From Tipula vernalis (lineage: Eukaryota; Arthropoda; Insecta; Diptera; Tipulidae): a DNA stretch of 64,000 nucleotides. The notes beneath the pieces were generated by a model. That model ran no database searches. It had not been told where the DNA came from and worked only from the letters and a program-made list of their open reading frames with translations. The DNA lies in assembly GCA_958295665.1 (NCBI GenBank), contig OY282560.1:265905168-265969167 (forward strand). The letters are read 5' to 3'. Within the stretch, counting starts at the first letter, position 1. The number at the start of each line of letters is the position of its first letter. A program made the translations under genes and the position numbers. This document shows, one piece after another, positions 21,871 to 32,980 of the stretch.

Positions 21871-22773
21871 TCAGAAGGCAGTTTTATTCGTAATCGAATG
21901 TCTGTTAATCTGAATTCTCCATTGGTCCAATCGGTTAAACATTTTTTCATTATCCCTATAAAAATTAAATAGCATTAATAAAATAATACTTTCACCTAAA
22001 ACATAAACAGATTTACCCAAATCTACAAGATGTAGAGAATCTTGGACCGGAAATTGTTCAAACATATCTATTGGCAGTTGCTCCAAAGGGGATTTTAATT
22101 TATGATGTGCGCCGTGTACTTTATTTCGAAAGCATTCATCTGTTCTTCTATAGCGAATAGCAGTTATTCAGTCTTTAGAAAGACGGTACAATTTGAAATA
22201 CAAACACCCATGTTTGCCATTAAAGTAGATAACTCCTACGAGTATTAAGAAATGCAAATAATTGGTATACGTGTAAGGCAAGTTATTTTGATTTATCTAT
22301 AACTAATTTACCTTTTATAAACGATCTAGCCGGTTAATCACAAATGAAACATCTAATCTTATTGTTGATTTTGTGACCTTTAACTACTATCCCATTTTGA
22401 AGAATTTCTTGAGTTTCATTTAAAAACTGGTTGAAATAGTCGTTTAAACGAGAAGGTTTTCGTTTTCCGCGGTCCTGAGGGACTGTTCTAGATTACAATC
22501 AAAATATTCTCTTAGGCAAAATTCTAACCCATGACGCCAATAAAATCCGCGCCAATAGGAGTAATGCTTGTCGATTTTGATGTCACGTGGGTCACGTGGA
22601 ACATTTCGTTCAGGTAAAAGTTTCGTTAGCAAACTTAAAAGTTTTTGAAGAGATTGCTGTCTTATGTTAAATTCTAAAGCCCAAGCTCTCAGTTCATCCC
22701 TAACAATTATTTCGTCTTCCTCAAGCTCTGAACTGTTATCTTCAGATAATTCTGTTATCCAATTATTGCTCAA
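21871..22773 (-). pseudogene. Relic of a transposase-domain-like protein
   Basis: The minus-strand frame at 22773-22444 (109 aa) has an acidic start, then LRAWALEFNIRQQSLQKLL and NVPRDPRDIKI, and a YWRGFYWRHGLEFCLREYF segment. Lower down (22150-21871) are YRRTDECFR, SPLEQLPIDMFEQFP and DSLHLVDLG. In my recollection these blocks, in this order, belong to a widespread family of uncharacterised insect proteins. They resemble 'transposase domain-containing' (CACTA-like) proteins, with signatures L..WA..FNI, LP.DARTLL and IDM...P..DSLHLVDLG. The region between and after the blocks is broken. It lies between tandem arrays A and B, so it may be the coding part of the foldback family. The family assignment is tentative. 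Confidence 0.5.
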
Positions 22774-23342
22774 ATATTCATTATCTGATTCGTGTTGTAT
22801 TTGTTCTCGCTATGGATTAACGCACAAGGTATTTGCACGTACGACTAAGGGAACTTTTTTCGTTACGAATTGGATCAATTTCCAAAATGTTCAGTTGCAC
22901 TCGCTCAATTTGTGATTTTTTTCATTAAACACTCTTTGAAATTTACATTTATTTTGTTTGATGTCTAAATGTACTGCTGGATTTATATGTTTTCCAACAG
23001 TTAAAATTTGACATTTTGCTGTTTTTTTTTTATGAAATATGTTTTTTAAAATTATTAAATGTCAGCCTTTGGACGCATGCTAGTAATAATTACTAAATTA
23101 CTTTACAATTTTTGCTCAAATTATTGCTTTGAGTTCTATTTAATTCGAATGTAATAATTCACTCTTCAATAGTGCTAACTACATGAGCATGCTTACTAAA
23201 AGCCAAGCGCCAGTTAAACTTATCACCTATGAGTCGTATAGAAAAATAAAAATATTCAAGGTAAAAGCAAATTATATAAAGTTTTAATATGGCTCTAATT
23301 GCGTTTGCTATATCACATAAGAAGCTAATTAAATGTTACCTG

Positions 23343-24900
23343 GGCATGTACGATGGAAATAGGATCCCCAAATGATTTTTAGATGAAGTTCTGGAATATG
23401 ACCAGGATGGGCATGTACGATGGAAACAGGATCCCCAAATGATTTTTAGATGAAGTTCTGGAATATGACCAAGACGGATGGAACTTCTCTATTTATTAAC
23501 CGATTTTGATGAAATTTGACAAGTGCGATAGAAATGGGATTCTAACATGACATTTACAAGAAATTTTGGAATATGGCCTATAAGGAAGAAACCTGGTTAG
23601 TTCTGAACCAAGTATTATGAAATTCGACATGTACGATGAAAATGGGATCCTTAATTGATTTTTAATGAAGTTCAGAAATATGGCCAAGTAGGATGTAACT
23701 TGGCTTTTTCTTAAATTATTTTGATGAAATTCGACGTGTACGCTGGAATTGGCATCCTAAAATTATTGTAAGATGAAGATCTGGAATATGAACATTTAGG
23801 ATGGACAATCAAGATGAAGTTCAATTAGCAAATTGCCTCGCCAATCCTTCACCTTAATCTTTGGGTTATGCTTTTCGAGTATGGTTGCTGTCAGAGTGGC
23901 AAGATCTACTGTGTTTAACCTGTTTCCGGCGTAATAGGTTCTTTGTAGCTTTTGTGCTTTAGAATTGCGACAACTTTGTTTCTCCAAAAACCGAATAATG
24001 GATTTTCGGCACATCTCTACAATTTTGGAGTATATTATAATAGCTTGATTTAAAAAAAATTAAGTTTTCCTAATGAAAATGGTACAGTTGTAGCGTCATA
24101 AGGTTTACCTTGCTTAATTTCTTTTTATTAGAAAAAAAAGATAATTCATTTTAGTGCAGGTGGAAAGTAAACATTTAGGCAGCTTCATTGCAATAAATAA
24201 TGTAGTTTAAAACTCAGCACGCCCCGCTATTATGCAAGAAACACAATGCCGGGAAAAAACCTGAAACAAAAGAAAATCGAAAATCTTGTGTTTATTGCAT
24301 AAAAGTGGTATGTGATGAGCATGGCGTTTCTTTCTTTTATAATTATATGACGGTAAAATTGAACCATTTTTATTAGGAAAACTTGATTTTTTTTAAATCA
24401 AGCTGCATCTACTCCAAAATTGTAGAGATGTTCCGAGAACCCATCATTCTGTTCGTAGAGAAACAAAGTTATCGCAATTTAAAAACACAAAAGGTATAAA
24501 GGACCTACCCAGCCAAATACAGCCAAGACACAATCTAACTTGCCGCTCTGACAGCAATCATACTAGAAAAATATAGCCCAAAGGTTAAAGCGAAGGACTG
24601 ATTGCTCCATCTTAATTGGCCATATTCCAGAACTTAATCTAACAATAATTTTAGGATATTAATTTACGGTGGAATTTCAATTATGAAATTTGACCTAGTT
24701 GTACTTCATAATACACGATTAAAAAATAAACGACCATATTCCAGAACTTCATCTGAAAATCATTTCAGAATCCTGTTTCCATCGCACATGTCGAATTTCT
24801 CCCAAAATCAGTTAAGAAATAACCAAGTTCCATCCATCCTACTTTGCCAAATTCCAGAACTTAATCTAATTAATTTAGAATGCCACATTTCCTATCATAA
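23343..24900. mobile_element. Foldback element with tandem-repeat arms (arrays B and C)
   Basis: The left arm has 4-5 tandem ~65-110-bp units in plus orientation (23343-23800), then a unique inner segment (23810-24090). The right arm has the inner segment inverted (24350-24605), then about three inverted units (24606-24900). Matching inner blocks include CTCCAAAATTGTAGAGATGT and TTTTATTAGGAAAACTT-like stretches. The central spacer is about 260 bp. Two left units form a nearly exact 65-bp duplication (GGGCATGTACGATGGAAA start). The organisation is like Drosophila Foldback or Galileo elements, whose inverted arms contain tandem subrepeats. There is no intact gene. Confidence 0.75.
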
Positions 24901-24909
24901 TTAAATATT

Positions 24910-25105
24910 TGCTCCTAGCCTAGCACAACAAACAATCCATAATGGAATGTAAGCCCATGTTGGTATCATAAATTCGCTTTATTTTCATATAAAACATAGG
25001 AACGCACTATCCAGCCGAAATATGTAGTTTGTTTATTCAGCCGGTAAAAGGTTAAATAAAGGTTTAAAAATCCAAAACGAATAACATACTTATTAGGAAA
25101 CTATG
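24910..25105. other. Unassigned AT-rich DNA
   Basis: Nothing recognised. Confidence 0.4.
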
Positions 25106-25108
25106 CCA

Positions 25109-25449
25109 GGAGTGAGATTTTGCACAAAAGTTGAGAAGCGAGTTTTATGTCTCTTTTACTTAAACTGAATATGAACAGTATTTCGCTCAGTAGAAATATA
25201 TTTTATTAATGCGATCTCAACTCGCCAAAATAAAATGATATTCTATTTCAACTATCATTCGTCTGTGTCTCTCACCAACGAAGGTACGTGGTCGAAGCGG
25301 AGAAAAGGAGATAGCTCTTATACACAATATAATTGACTGAGATCGAAATAGAAAAAGCGACATAGACCGAATGAAATGGAGTAAAAACTGATTCTTTAAA
25401 AAAAAAAAGATCAACTCTCTTCTCTCCTTTTGTGCAAAATCCCACTCCA
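25109..25449. mobile_element. MITE-like element, ~30-bp TIRs
   Basis: The left end GGAGTGAGATTTTGCACAAA and the right end in reverse complement GGAGTGGGATTTTGCACAAA are inverted copies. The similarity continues into AAG..GAGAAG.GAG. The element is about 340 bp with no coding content. The target duplication is not clear. Confidence 0.65.
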
Positions 25450-27480
25450 GAAGCGTTTATTTTCTACATATCTAGCATAATGTCTTTTATTTATTTGTTG
25501 CAAACAATCACACATTTTGTTTGTATGTACTACCAGAACCGATTGAAGCGATTTCGATTGACGAAAAAATATGAATTAAAAATTAAACCTAGATAAATAT
25601 TTTTATCTGAAATCACTAATAAATAACTCAATGACTAACTCATTTAAAGCACAGATTCTCAAGCTACCCCATTTTCCAGATATAATCAAAAGAAAATAAG
25701 GGAATTAAATTAAAAAACGTTCTACAACAACAACAACAATATGTATTGAAAAGAGAATATTCTATTTAATGACGTCATCACTTATTCACAACTAAAATCA
25801 ATGGTAAAATAACACATTACGTTGAACAGCCAAAATTAAAATAAATCAAGGAGAGTCAAAGAGAAAAAATTATAATAATATGCCTTGAGCGAGAAGAAAT
25901 CAAAAAAATCAAATCAACCCAGATTGTTATGCATCACAAATAAACGACATTACCAACAAACATTAACTGTAATATAAATGCCTTTTTTATATCTCAAGTA
26001 TTAGAAATATTATTTAAATTAAGTCACAGCTGAAAATAAATACAACTTGATTAATATTTGGCATCGATTTTTATTCCCAAAAATTAATAACCCATTCAAA
26101 ATAAGTTTTTGTTTAGAATATTTGAATTGTCATAACATTTGAGAGCGGTGTATAAAATAAAATAGCTCTTACTTATTATTCCCATTCCTAGATGTCACTT
26201 AACATACAAATAAAACCAACAGGGATTCGGGCTGAGTAAACGATTTGAAAGAAAACTTTTTCGTAAAATTAACATAATTTCTTTCATAGCAATGATTTAA
26301 TTTTAGTAAATTTATAAAAAAAATTATATTAAATTAATTATTATTACAATTTAGTTATTACTGTAGAGGAAAGCCACCAAAAATATGTTTAACCGAATCA
26401 AAAATCAGACCGATTTTAGAATCCGACCGGTTCGATCACCTATTTGATTTTTTTATATGTTTTTAATTGTAGGCGACATCTATGGTTTAAACAAAATGTC
26501 GTTAATAAAGCATTGCCACATGATATGAATCTGTATTCGGGCAGATTTTTGGCATGTGGCAATGCTTTTAGAAGGAGACTAAAAAGAGATGGTTATAATT
26601 GTTTATAAATTTAATGTTATGACGTATTTTACAACAACAACATTCCATAAAAGTTTAGCAATAGTTTATATTCCAATAGGATTTTCACTAAGAAATAAAC
26701 ATTTTCATGATTCGATTTTTTAATCAAATAAAATTACATGTTTTATGAACATTTTCGTATAAAAATAATGTAAAAGCTCATAATTCTTACAGACTAAAAA
26801 TGTAAATGAAAACAATCGTTTTCCCATATAGTTTCATAGTAAAGAAAAAATTTTATGTACTTTATTTTAAGCTTAGTAAAAAATACAGTCAATGTGGAGG
26901 CTCTTATTTATAGAGTAGGCTCTGGTACTACTCACACAAAAAAATTGTAAGCACAAATAAAAGAAGTGAGAAATACGAATTTATGTTCGATTTGTTTTTT
27001 GTGTTCTTTATAAAGTTAATTCAAAGTCAAACGCAAACTATAAACTATAGTAAGTAGAAATTAAGAGCAGGGAGTCTGATTTGAAGAGAGTAAGAAGATA
27101 AAGTTATTTCGATTCTACTGTATTTTCCATTTTTTGTTGTTGTTGTTTTATTTAAAAAAAATACATTTTCATAAGACGTCTCGGTATTCAATCGTTTTTG
27201 ATTCTACAATGACTGTACCAGCGCTGCAAGTAGGCACTAGATCTTTAACAATCGAAGTGTTGGAACTAACTAAGTTGCTGAACCACCGTAAGAAGCAACA
27301 ATAAGTTCTAAATCAGTTGAAAAAGTTACAACAATTCTTTCAACATTGTAGTCAGATAGTTAGACTATTGAGGTAAATTGAGTGTGTTGTACGAACTCGA
27401 AAAATTCACTAAATCGGATTTATTAAACAGCAGTTCGTCAAAGCTATAAGTTAAAAATAAAAATGTTTCGTATATTTGTG
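25450..27480. other. Unassigned AT-rich DNA
   Basis: No gene was recognised. It contains a perfect small hairpin at 26507-26568, annotated separately. It could be host intron. Confidence 0.45.
26507..26568. repeat. 62-bp hairpin with 16-bp perfect arms
   Basis: AAAGCATTGCCACATG at 26507-26522 is the exact inverse of CATGTGGCAATGCTTT at 26553-26568. The loop is 30 bp. It could be the two ends of a tiny MITE or an RNA hairpin. No other support exists. Confidence 0.6.
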
Positions 27481-27534
27481 TCAATCTTTCAGATTAAACC
27501 AATTATAAAATTAACTGTTATGTTTACACATGTT

Positions 27535-27936
27535 TCAGTCGCATCGTTTTGGGTCACTCACACGTCTTGCCAATATTGACGGTGCAATGGAGATATCCGG
27601 CGTAGTGTTGGTAGATAAGTAGAGTAAAGAAGCGATTGCACTCCCATAGATTTCGTGTGACTCGAACGGTTCCTGGTTCATTGATTGGCTTAGATATTCG
27701 ACATTTATCGATACAGACGAGTCTTTGGCATCCTCCAGATTGAATTCACGAAGCTTGTTTAAGATATATTTCTCTTGATTTAAATAGAACATGCCTTTAT
27801 AATATCTGTTGAATTGGATACCAAGATAGGATTGTAAATTTCCGAGATTGTTTATGATAAAACTGTTATTCATACAAATTTCAAAAACATATATATTGAT
27901 ATTTGTTGAGACTACAAAAATATCATCGACATGGTT

Positions 27937-27990
<54 letters not shown>

Positions 27991-28560
27991 CATCTCGTTC
28001 GGTTTTCTTTTTATACAAACATATGTCGTTATCACTTTGTACATACCTGTTCTCCTTCATAATAGTATCAAACTTCTTGTTCCATTCTTTTGCGCCCTGT
28101 TTGAGACCATATAAATTTTTAATAAGTTTACATACTTGAGTACTGTCACCCATCGTGTATCCTTTCGGCTGTTTTATGTAGACGTTATGCGATAGATCTC
28201 CATTTAAGTATGCAGATTGAATGTCAAAATGTTTAACTTCCATCTTCCTTTTTCCTGCTACTGCCAAAAGAATCTTCAATGTCGTCGGGCTGGCTACGGG
28301 TGCAAAAACTTCGTCGTAATCTCGACCAAATTTTTGTGAAAAACCTTGTCCTACCAAACGAGCTTTGAATCGAACGATGTTACCTTCTTGATCGGTTTTC
28401 GTTTTATAGACCCATTTGGAACCAATTGGATTTTCTCCTGGTGGTAATTTAGTTATCTTCCAAGTTCCAAAATTATGAAGTGACTCCATCTCTTCATTCA
28501 AGCCATTATCCAATTTTCTGAATTTGGGCCATTTATTGCTTTTTCATATGTATCCTAGTT
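27535..28560 (-). pseudogene. Copia reverse transcriptase, interrupted
   Basis: The block at 28513-27990 runs from LPPGENPIGSKWVYKTK through KARLVGQGFSQ, DYDEVFAPVA, FDIQSAYLNG (first catalytic Asp) and NLYGLKQGAKEWN. It then runs into a (TA)n tract that reads as Ile-Tyr repeats. After the tract, HVDDIFVVS (28-kb side, about 27930) carries the remaining catalytic pair as HVDD instead of the usual YVDD. It continues through GNLQSYLGIQF to a short SLLYLS..TTPDIS segment and ends at 27535. The microsatellite has replaced a few residues just before the active site and broken the frame. Confidence 0.88.
27938..27988. repeat. (TA)n microsatellite inside copia RT
   Basis: A run of about 25 TA dinucleotides interrupts the RT frame a few residues before the HVDD active-site motif. 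It evidently expanded after insertion of the element. Confidence 0.95.
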
Positions 28561-28766
28561 TATTTCTTTTGTCGCCTTATTAATTTCCATTATTAACCGT
28601 TTTGGTGGCACACCTTTATTTGGTCTTGTATAACGTCGTGTAGGTTGGTCTTCTTACCCTTCTGGATCTAAATCATCTTCATTTTGAGATGCTTCTTCAT
28701 TGAGTTGGTGTTCATCGGTCTGCTGATTTCGTTTGATGGTCGCTCGAGATGCCAATGGTAGTTTGA

Positions 28767-29800
28767 TTATATATAGTATATCGGTTTCAATAAATTTAAC
28801 ATCACGGCAAATCTTAATTTTGTGTGTGTTATAACATCCAAAAGTCGATATCCTTTCGTACCGAACTCATAACCCACGAAGAATAATTTTTCAGCTGTGT
28901 CATCCAACTTTTTACGCTGTTCTTTCGGGACGTGTGCATATACAAGTGCTCCAAAAGTATGAAAATAATTTAAATCTGGTAATTTACCAAGCCACATCTC
29001 ATACGGAGTAGTTTTTAAGCTTCTAGTTGGTAGACGATTGATTATGTGATTCGCCGTAGTCACCGCTTCGCCCTAATACTGTTTATGCAAACCTGAGCTT
29101 GTCAACATGCACCGTGTCATTTCAATTAAGGTCCGATTTTTACGTTCGGCAACTCCCTTTTGTTCTGGCGTGTTAGGTACTGTAAACTGGGATTTAATTT
29201 CTTTTGATTTTATAGTTCCGCAGTTCGTTATCCACATATTCACCACCTCTGTCTGACCTAATTACTTTAGGTGACATGCCTTATTGCGTTTTCAGCATTT
29301 CGACAAATTCCATCACCTTTCCGCAAACGTCAGATTTTTGTTTTAACAAATATATGTATATAGGAATATCTCGAATAATCATCAATGAGAGTCAGTATAT
29401 ATTTATTACCTCTTGGTGTTGGTATTTGTAATGGTCCGCATACGTCGGTGTGTATTAGATCTAATTTACCCGCTGACCTAGTGAATGATTTTTGCGGAAA
29501 TGAATCTCAGTTTTTCTTACATTGAAGACAAATTTCACACGTATTATTATGGTCGCAATTAGCTATCCTCATGTTTGCTGCAAATTCCACCATTTTCCTT
29601 ATATCGATTAAATTGCGATGGCCAAGTACCTTATGTCATTCATGAATGCATTTCGATTTTCCTGGTTGAATTACATTGAGCGCTTGTTGATTCAACTTGT
29701 AGACTCATTGGTCGATTTAAGGATAAATAATGTTTTTCCATTCTTGTTGATTTCACATTGTTTTCCTTTAAACGTGATGGTGCAACTGCTTTTAGCTAGT
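28767..29800 (-). pseudogene. Copia integrase region, decayed
   Basis: The clearest block (29063-28790) has TTANHIINRLPTRSL, TPYEMWLGKLPDLNYFHTFG, then AHVPKEQRKKLDD and FVGYEFGTKGYRLLD. This is the conserved C-terminal side of the copia integrase core. Upstream (29063-29800) the integrase core is present but broken by stops and frame changes: an NRTLIEMTRC-like stretch near 29130 and HHxxC-type zinc region traces near 29520-29560. Confidence 0.75.
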
Positions 29801-29814
29801 TTGCTAACTGACAG

Positions 29815-30801
29815 CTAACTACACTTAAGTCCAGGTACAAACTGTACGTCACACAATCTGAACTTTGTGACTGAATCACTGAATTCAATAATGCCGGTTT
29901 TTTTAATTGGTAAATTACTAGCATCGGCTAATATCACTGAATTCATGGTGGATTTGTTGAAACATTCGAAAAACGACTCGTCGCTGCTCATGTGTGCGGA
30001 TGCTCCTGAGTCTACACACCATTCAGATATATTTACTCTATTCTGATGATTAGCGCGTAAGCATATGTACGCTTCCACTGTGCCACTTTCGTTTTCAGCT
30101 ATATTTGCCTGTTTTTGGCTTTGGTTTCCCGAATCCTTCTTCCTTTTCCAAATTGCATATTTACGACAATCACTTTTAATGTGCCCCTTTTTCTTGCATA
30201 AAAAACAATACATTTGGGAAATGTCAAAACTTGCGCCCTGTTTGTAAACTTTAAGAGCATTTTCTGCACTGGTACTCATATTTTCGATATCTTGCCGACG
30301 TTTATATTCTTCCAACAATTTGTTTTTCACTTGACAGGTATAACGAAACTGCGAAAGTCTCTGCTAATGGCTCACCCAAAGGAATTAATTCGTCCATGCG
30401 TCCATGGCATTTAGATGTGTGTGCATATTTCCGCCTTCAGGTAGCCTCGTCCGACATAACCGTCTTAAAAATCTCACATTATTAGATAAAGTTGATTTTT
30501 GATGATAATTCCGTAATGATTCTCACATCGCTTTGGCCGTCACTATGTTCCTTACGTGTATGATTTGGTTGTCTTCAATAGACAACCAATTTCCCCCTCC
30601 TACCCCTTTCAGGCCAATATGTGGACGAGCTTTACCATCACTTTTGTTCCAAACCGCTAATTGAATTGCATCTTCTGGTGCTGCATCAGTAATTACTGAC
30701 CACAAGTCTTCCTTTATCAGTAAAAGTTCGATTTTGTATCGTCAAACCTGATACTTCTCGTCGTTTAGTTTGATAATTTGTATCTTCGTTGTATCAGCCA
30801 T
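29815..30801 (-). pseudogene. Copia gag and protease region, broken
   Basis: A start codon at 30801-30799 opens MADTTKIQI, followed by a stop-interrupted gag N-terminus with WNKSDGKARPHIGL and EDNQIIHVRNIVTAKAM blocks. An apparent short insert lies in the middle (GVGGGNW). From 30330 an open frame of 171 residues holds the CCHC zinc knuckle (C42, C45, H50, C55) and the aspartic protease motif WCVDSGASAHMSS (catalytic D107). It ends at 29815. No full polyprotein remains. Confidence 0.85.
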
Positions 30802-30915
30802 TTTTGAGGTTATGAATTTTCGAGTCAAAATTATTACGATGAAAATATGTAATTTGTCGCAAAATATTGTGGTTTCCCTGATTTTTGTTGATTCCTTTAT
30901 ACGATGATCACAATA

Positions 30916-30929
30916 CTGGGCCCATAACC
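30916..30929 (-). other. Copia primer-binding site (internal initiator-tRNA-Met)
   Basis: On the element strand GGTTATGGGCCCAG directly follows the LTR. Its complement, CTGGGCCCATAACC, is the anticodon arm and loop of the eukaryotic initiator tRNA-Met. Drosophila copia is known to prime from an internally cleaved half of this tRNA, so the site fits that mechanism. Confidence 0.85.
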
Positions 30930-31119
30930 TGTTAATTTGAGCCGATGATTAAGAATTACTTTTCAACGAAAAATAAAATTTCCACGTAAATTTCTTATAG
31001 TTTGGGTAGAAAACTTACCACTTTGAAAGTAAGTTTTCAATATTTTTCAATTTTGTGCAAGCGTAGTAAAGCGACCCATTTCGTAATGTTAAACATTAAA
31101 CTAATTTTCTGTCATAACA
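30930..31119 (-). repeat. Copia 5' LTR (190 bp)
   Basis: On the element strand it begins TGTTATGACAG and ends AAATTAACA, with the usual TG..CA ends (inverted TGTTA/TAACA). It abuts the primer-binding site without a gap. The 3' partner was not found in the window, so the borders rest on the termini and the primer site only. Confidence 0.75.
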
Positions 31120-31218
31120 CGAATAACGTAAGTGTTGCCACACTGGAAACAACCGATAGTTAAATTGCAAAGGCTAGATGTCCCACTTGTTATTTGCACC
31201 ATTTGCGGTATCATCTAG

Positions 31219-31221
<3 letters not shown>

Positions 31222-31275
<54 letters not shown>
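31222..31275. repeat. (TA)n microsatellite
   Basis: About 27 uninterrupted AT dinucleotides, roughly 100 bp outside the copia LTR. Confidence 0.95.
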
Positions 31276-31277
<2 letters not shown>

Positions 31278-31649
31278 ATCTTGATAAAATCTGTGTTTAC
31301 AGTGTGGCTGACTAGAAAAACAACTTATTTAGCGTTTTTTTCACCATTCTTTTTCATTTGGACAACGATAATCGTTTATTGTTGTTGTGAGAAATGTTAT
31401 AAATGAAAAAAACTTGATCGAAACCAAATGGAAACATTTTTTTCATTAGGTTTTTTCATAGAACGAGAGTCGACCCCCAGTACAACAAGAAACTAATAAT
31501 ACTTATAAAAGAAACGGTGATATTTATAAAATGAAATCACAATGGATGGAACGGGATAATCGAACAGGACCTCCCCTTACAAACACAAATTTTCCCGTGG
31601 TTTATTTATTTTTCTGTGTTGTTTTGTGGTGTATAAAATAAATAAATTA

Positions 31650-31731
31650 GACATAAACATCTAACGTCGAGCGATCGAACCTACCCAATTTTGCAACGAC
31701 GAGCAATTGCTAGCCGTTACACTATATGGAA
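31650..31731 (-). other. tRNA-like sequence, probable SINE head
   Basis: On the minus strand TAGTGTAACGGCTAGCA (31724-31708) fits a pol III A box. GGTTCGATCGC (31681-31671) fits a B box about 30 bp downstream. The anticodon and acceptor stems do not pair well, so it is not a sound tRNA gene. An AAATAA-rich stretch follows on the 3' side. A tRNA-derived SINE is the best explanation. Confidence 0.5.
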
Positions 31732-31739
31732 CTATTTGA

Positions 31740-32775
31740 ATAGAAATAGTCAAAGCAGGTAATGGCGTTCATTGTTTAAGTTAATTTTAATCTTACTAAT
31801 ATGATTATCAGAATGAGAGATAAGCGCTTATTTAAATAGATGTAGGAGACTATAGCTATTGAAGAAATTCTGAACGTGTGCTTAGAATTTAGACTTAATT
31901 TACTTTGTTTTTCAGAATGCAGCTTTTATCTTTTATTTTTAATGTTGATTAGAACTGTGTTGTGGTACTAACGATCGACTACTTAGGTGTATTGTAACCG
32001 GGCCGGTTCCATCCTTGCTAACAAACTTTTCCTTTTCTTCCTTTTATATAACCGAGGTATGCTGAGTAAGTAAATACTAAAAACATATAATTATTTTTCA
32101 AAACATTTGTTTTTCTGTGATTTGCTAGGTAAAATGTAATACATATTAATGAAGTACACAGAAAATAAATTTAATGAATCTATGTATAATATTTGCTTCC
32201 ATTATGCTTTAATTTGTAACCGAAAAAATATGTCATCCATTTCAACATTATTCAAATCCAATTAAATAGACATAAATTTAACCAGACAATATTTTTTATT
32301 TTGTCGCTGTCAACTTTTTGCCATTCCTGTTAATGTCGTTTTGGAGCTTCTTCTTGTCATAAAATATTATAAAAAAAAAAAATTATTCATAACTAAAAAT
32401 AAACAGAACAACATAAAAACTTTTATAAAATTTGATCACTGTCACAATTTTGTGAACAACATACAATTCAAATTATGTATAAACGTATGTATGCATTATC
32501 ATAAAAAAAAAAAAAAAATACAAAAACAACATGAGATATGGACACGTTGCCTCTAGACAATCTACTTGTTGATTTATTTATTATTTTTTTTTTTACTTTT
32601 ACGATTGAAGAACCAGAATTTATTCTTATGTGCCTGCTGGTTATGACGTTAATTTCTTTCTGTAAATTTGGGTACTGAATTTGGAAAAATCGTTTAAAAA
32701 AATATTCTTTGTCGTATAATCAATACAGAGATTTATGAAGTGTTGTTGAAAAAAATAATAAATTTGATTACTTAC
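31740..32775. other. Unassigned AT-rich DNA (probable host intron)
   Basis: It lies immediately 3' (in minus-strand sense) of the Dscam-like exon. No coding or repeat feature was recognised apart from A/T homopolymers. Confidence 0.5.
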
Positions 32776-32980
32776 CTTAACCCAGGAACATTTGTTACCG
32801 TACTACCATCTCGCAGATGCCAAGTTATTATAGGCGGAGGATTCCCATGTGCCGTACATGATACTTGTGTTCCCGTATCATTACCGTATACTATTTTTGA
32901 TTGTGGCTCGATTATAAATGATGGTAGCTGAATACCAACATTGCCTAATATTTGAGATCCCGTCGTTTGTGATACAAATC
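32776..32980 (-). CDS. Dscam-family internal exon (first Ig domain, N-terminal part)
   Basis: A host exon of a homophilic immunoglobulin-superfamily receptor of neurons. The minus-strand acceptor is TATTTTTAG ending at 32981, and the donor is GTAAGT starting at 32775. The 205-bp exon starts in phase 1 and ends in phase 2. The peptide contains QLPSFIIEPQSKIVYGNDTG, then QVSCTAHGNPPPIITW (first Ig Cys and Trp) and DGSTVTNVPGLR. This matches the conserved start of Dscam Ig1 (a PxF..EP beginning, NdTG, GNP.P.I.W, VPGLRQ). In my judgement it is a Dscam2/3/4-type paralogue rather than Dscam1, but that is not resolved. The signal-peptide exon (higher coordinates) and the rest of Ig1 (lower coordinates) were not recognised, implying large introns on both sides. 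The second Ig cysteine must lie on the next exon. Confidence 0.88.

Larger units (their letters stand above)
27535..31119 (-). mobile_element. Copia-type LTR retrotransposon, 3'-truncated
   Basis: Read on the minus strand, the order is LTR (31119-30930), primer-binding site (30929-30916), gag with zinc knuckle, protease, integrase, then reverse transcriptase. Integrase before RT defines the copia (Pseudoviridae-type) order. Coding similarity stops near 27535, before RNase H, and no second LTR was found. The 3' third is therefore missing or displaced. Frames are interrupted in every domain. Confidence 0.88.

Noticed and set aside
23796..24014. 72-codon minus-strand frame in the foldback left arm
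   Set aside because: The inverted copy in the right arm is full of stops and no family was recognised, so coding is not supported.
27500..27525. Possible copia 3' LTR remnant (AAATTAAC next to TGTTATG)
   Set aside because: The orientation is opposite to the element and the similarity does not extend beyond a few bases.
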